A stretch of 64,000 nt of DNA from Mortierella sp. BCC40632 (Eukaryota > Mortierellomycota > Mortierellomycetes > Mortierellales > Mortierellaceae): assembly GCA_011634665.1 (NCBI GenBank), contig WAEK01000007.1:270001-334000 (forward strand). Reading direction: 5' to 3'. The first letter of the stretch is position 1; every line of letters starts with the position of its first letter. Shown here in pieces: positions 60,841 to 64,000 of the stretch. The notes below the pieces were generated by a model that worked only from the letters and a program-made list of their open reading frames with translations, did no database searches and had not been told where the DNA came from. The position numbers were made by a program, and so were the translations under genes.

Positions 60841-63800
60841 TTACCTTGAGCCTAATACTCGTCGAACTTCTGCATCTGTGAGACGCCAAGTGATGGCGCC
60901 AGAGTTGTTACCCCAGATCTCATAGAGATCTTCCAGTTCCTCCAGATCAAGTAACATCGCCATCTGATTCAGTCGTGTCAGTTTTTCGCGCAATGGGAAT
61001 GAGGTCAAGTTGACCATGTAGTATCCAACTGCCCGGAGGTCCTTATCAAAGCGGATTGCTCCCATCTTGTTGAACTTGCTTAAAAAGATCATCTTTTCCC
61101 ATGTCCTACACAGACTGGTCACTGAACTGGTGATGATCTGGCTGTAGTTATCTTCTGTCAAAGTAGACTGAGAATAAGGGAATGGATTGCTCAATAGTTA
61201 GAATAGAGGAATCGGCCACTCTATCTGAAATAGACATCCTTTGCATGTCTCCAAATCTAAAAAAATAAAATAAAATAGAGAATAAAAAATACCTTGAAAG
61301 GCTCTATTAAGCCATCTAGCCCAGACATGAACCGGTTGACAAAACTGTTCGTGGATTCTTGCTCTGCATACTCTTCATCCGTGACAACATATTTAATGTC
61401 CTTATACGACTCTTGAAGAAGAGGTCGAAGCCTTGGTTTGACTGTCCTTTCGAAGAGCTCATCAATACCATATCTCAAGATTTGATTGAATTTTGCCGAA
61501 GATGAGGAAAGTCCAGAGAGGACAGCTTTTGCCTTGGCGAGGGCATGCTCTGATAGCGACGAGATAGTTGAGACACAGTCCTGCTCGATCTCTGCGGTCA
61601 ACTTTTCTAAATAGTCTACACTCACGCCCACGTTGTTGAGAAGTAGCTATCATATCGAGGAGCAATGACTAGTGAGGATCTCGAGTGTCTTCTTTTTGGC
61701 ATAGGTAGCAGTACCTCGATTCCGTAGAAATGGGACGGCGCACTCAAAAAACAGAAAACAGAGCTAGCCCTACCATGTACTGAAAGCGCGCCTCTTTGGT
61801 GTCTCCATTAGAAAAGACAGTTGTCATGCTCTTGTGGAATACGGCAATGTAGTCCTGCTCCAATGCACGCTGAATAAAATTGATCATTGCTGCCAGACAA
61901 TCCACGTTGGAGGTATACACAGCCCTAGAGATGGTCTTCTTCAAGATATAAAATACGTCATCCACACAGCTTGATGTCTGGCTTCCATGGTCGTACTCAT
62001 TGATCTTCATCGCCTTATCGACACTGCGCCGCAAGAAGAACTCCTCCATGATCAAGTAATGGTCCATGACCTCCTCCACTTTTCCTGTGAGTCCACTGAC
62101 ACGCAAGAGACCACTCTCGTTGTACAGGTTCTTGCGCTTTTCCACAGATGTTGCACCAACGCCATCCTTTTGCTCCAGTAGTTCCATTTCTGACTGTTCT
62201 CGAAAAGAAAAGAAGAAAAATCAGAAGAGTGTTAGGTGTAAACCTTTAGCTAAGGGCAGGAAAATACACTCCAGAAATTATAAACGAGGCGCTCGTACCT
62301 TTGCTCTCGATTCCAGGAACCTATTGAAGATATGAGCACGTTGTGAGATCAACACCATCTCGTTTAGGATAATGTCCAGTTCGCGAGGGTCTATGATATC
62401 CGGAACCGAAATGGACTGCTGCGAATTTGATCCGCCTGGCTGAGGTGTCAAGTTTCGAATGGGACCTGAATGTTGAAGATTGTTTCTTCTCGGTGTTTCT
62501 CTAAACGACTTGATATCGTTAATCTTAATGATATAAAAAGATATTATGGGTACGATATAGGTCAGTCATGCTTTCTTTTTTTTTTTTTTTTTTTTTTTTT
62601 TTTGCACCGCCCTCAGGATCAAGCCTCTTCTCTATCGTGAAATCATTAGGATCTATACCTTTCGTGCAATTTCACGCTCTTCTTCAAATGCTTCCAGAAT
62701 CTTTTTGCTCCGTGTGTCACTCTCTTCCTGAAGTCTTTGGATTACGCGAAGCATCTTTCCTGGACCATAGTGTCTTTCCACCACAGGCTGATGCTGATCC
62801 ACAATTATAGCGATCGACTCGAAGAGGCGGATGAGCGAATCTGCGTAGAATGTTGGTGTTTTTGCTAATTTAACGGAATGTGAATACACCAGGATCTGGT
62901 GAACATCTGACAATTTTTAAAAAGAAAAAAGAATAAAATGGAAGAAAAACCTCTACTTGCCAAAATAAACGCGTGCCTGTCCCGATGCTAGACTTACCTG
63001 GTGCTACCAAGGACGCTTGAGATTTCCCAGAGACAATAGCACAAACAAACTTCGAGTACTTGTCCAATCCAACTTGCTCTTCGCCCAGTAGAGGGAACAA
63101 TTTGAAGTAGCGTGTAATGTCTTCTTCAGACTGTCTCTGGACCGCGTTCTCGAATTCAGTAGAAATGATTTCCAAAAGCTTGGATTTGGCATTATCCAGG
63201 ATAACGGTTGGATACTCAGGATTCGACACGGAGGGCTAGTAGAGAAGACCCAATAGATGTCAATAACTTTCTCTTTAAAAAAAAGTAGATAACTTTCATC
63301 GATTCGCCTTTCAGGGCTTCAAAGCATGCAGAGAATTCCTCCTACCACTGCGATCTCTGCGAAAGAACCTTCCAGGATGGTCCTATCAAATCCGAGCGCC
63401 TTATGCATATGTCGCGCCGCGTCCTCGTAGTCCATCTGCTCAAGAGCCCTCTGGACACCTGAGATACAGAACTTGAGTTCCTGAACGTCGTCCACATGTT
63501 TGATCGCGATCTGAACACGCGACTGTTCTAGATCCAGTTGCCGAACCTTGGCACTGATGCCTTCTGCAAGCCCCGCAGTGTTGACAATAATGTTCACCAG
63601 CGATTTCGATTCCTCCTGCAAGGCGCCTAGTTGTGGCCTAAAAGATAAAAGAGAACAACGTGTCAATTGTTCCAAAGACGTATTAGTGTCATAAATATTT
63701 ACAAAAAAGAAAAGAAAAGAAAAAGGCGTCTGGGTCAGCATCCTATATCCTAGAGTGCACAGCAAGTTCTCTTCCCAGTACAAATCATTACTCCAAGACT

Positions 63801-64000
63801 TCTAGCTTATCAAGACAAGCTTCCAGTTCCTCATGGTCAGCCAAGAGTTCATCCAGGTCATCATCGATTTTTGTCTCTTCCAATTCGAGCTGTCGGAGAC
63901 ATTCTTGAATTTCAGCCAGATTGGTTAGGGCCTTGATGTGGTCCATAGTCAGCCTGGCGAGGACAGGGTTCTCAGGTGAGTCCTTTGGGTCATTGTTGGA
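60841..64000 (-). CDS. COG4: Conserved oligomeric Golgi complex subunit 4 (partial)
   Basis: Tethering subunit (lobe A) of the COG complex in retrograde intra-Golgi vesicle traffic. Exons, in transcript order: 63792-64000 (continues upstream out of window), 63346-63637, 62998-63235, 62659-62906, 62299-62523, 61774-62193, 61293-61646, 60841-61167; every junction keeps phase. Seen in order: an N-terminal coiled coil (LANLAEIQECLRQ-like: LTNLAEIQECLRQLELEETK), DYEDAARHMHKAL, SEEDITRYFKLFPLLGEEQ, YADSLIRLFESIAIIVDQHQ, VERHYGPGKML, DIIDPRELDIILNEMVLIS, then RVSGLTGKVEEVMDHYLIME, and the conserved C-terminus RLNQMAMLLDLEELEDLYEI with WRLTDAEVRRVL. Both the order and the final WRLT-AEVRRVL motif are diagnostic for COG4. 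The first exons lie right of the window. Confidence 0.93.

Overview
The window looks like nuclear DNA of an early-diverging filamentous fungus, most likely a Mortierellomycota relative. I infer this from gene content, intron-rich eukaryotic genes with GT-AG introns, long A/T homopolymers and CT/GA arrays in introns, pyrimidine-rich leaders, and a fungal Zn2Cys6 regulator, a GATA factor and an Mdv1-type protein. No bacterial, viral or CRISPR signal is visible. All exon models were built by hand from splice motifs and reading phase; the lineage call is an inference.

Layout. 1-2259 (-): Mdv1/Caf4-like mitochondrial fission adaptor, running off the left edge. 4140-7514 (+): large intronless O-fucosyltransferase-like type II membrane protein. 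7937-9953 (+): aldonolactone oxidase (erythroascorbate type) in five exons. 10324-11488 (-): unknown two-helix membrane protein. 12333-13115 (+): COA8-like cytochrome oxidase assembly factor. 13351-14163 (-) and 14953-17338 (+): a divergent pair, a crotonase-fold enzyme and an acyl-CoA carboxylase beta subunit. 17535-19160 (+): unrecognised disordered protein. 19421-21178 (+): ribosomal protein eL42. 21583-27931 (-): very large Zn2Cys6 transcription factor. 31308-32621 (-): secreted-stalk, single-helix, SH3 protein.

32622-41066 has few genes: a tRNA-His(GUG) at 35246-35317, followed by degenerate repeats including an 82-bp imperfect inverted-repeat pair. 41067-43346 (+): F-box protein. 43944-47644 (+): GATA factor with two adjacent zinc fingers. 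48223-51170 (-): TMEM135-like membrane protein. 53706-59009 (+): class II histone deacetylase with an N-terminal chromo-barrel/Tudor-knot module and a huge acidic insertion inside the catalytic domain. 59188-59613 (-): small coiled-coil protein. 60841-64000 (-): COG4 of the Golgi tethering complex, running off the right edge.

The genes are mostly independent housekeeping and regulatory loci. The one arrangement suggesting a shared pathway is the divergent crotonase/carboxylase pair. The deacetylase, the tandem-finger GATA factor and the giant zinc-cluster factor are the most unusual proteins; the repeats beside the tRNA are the clearest candidate for an undescribed element.
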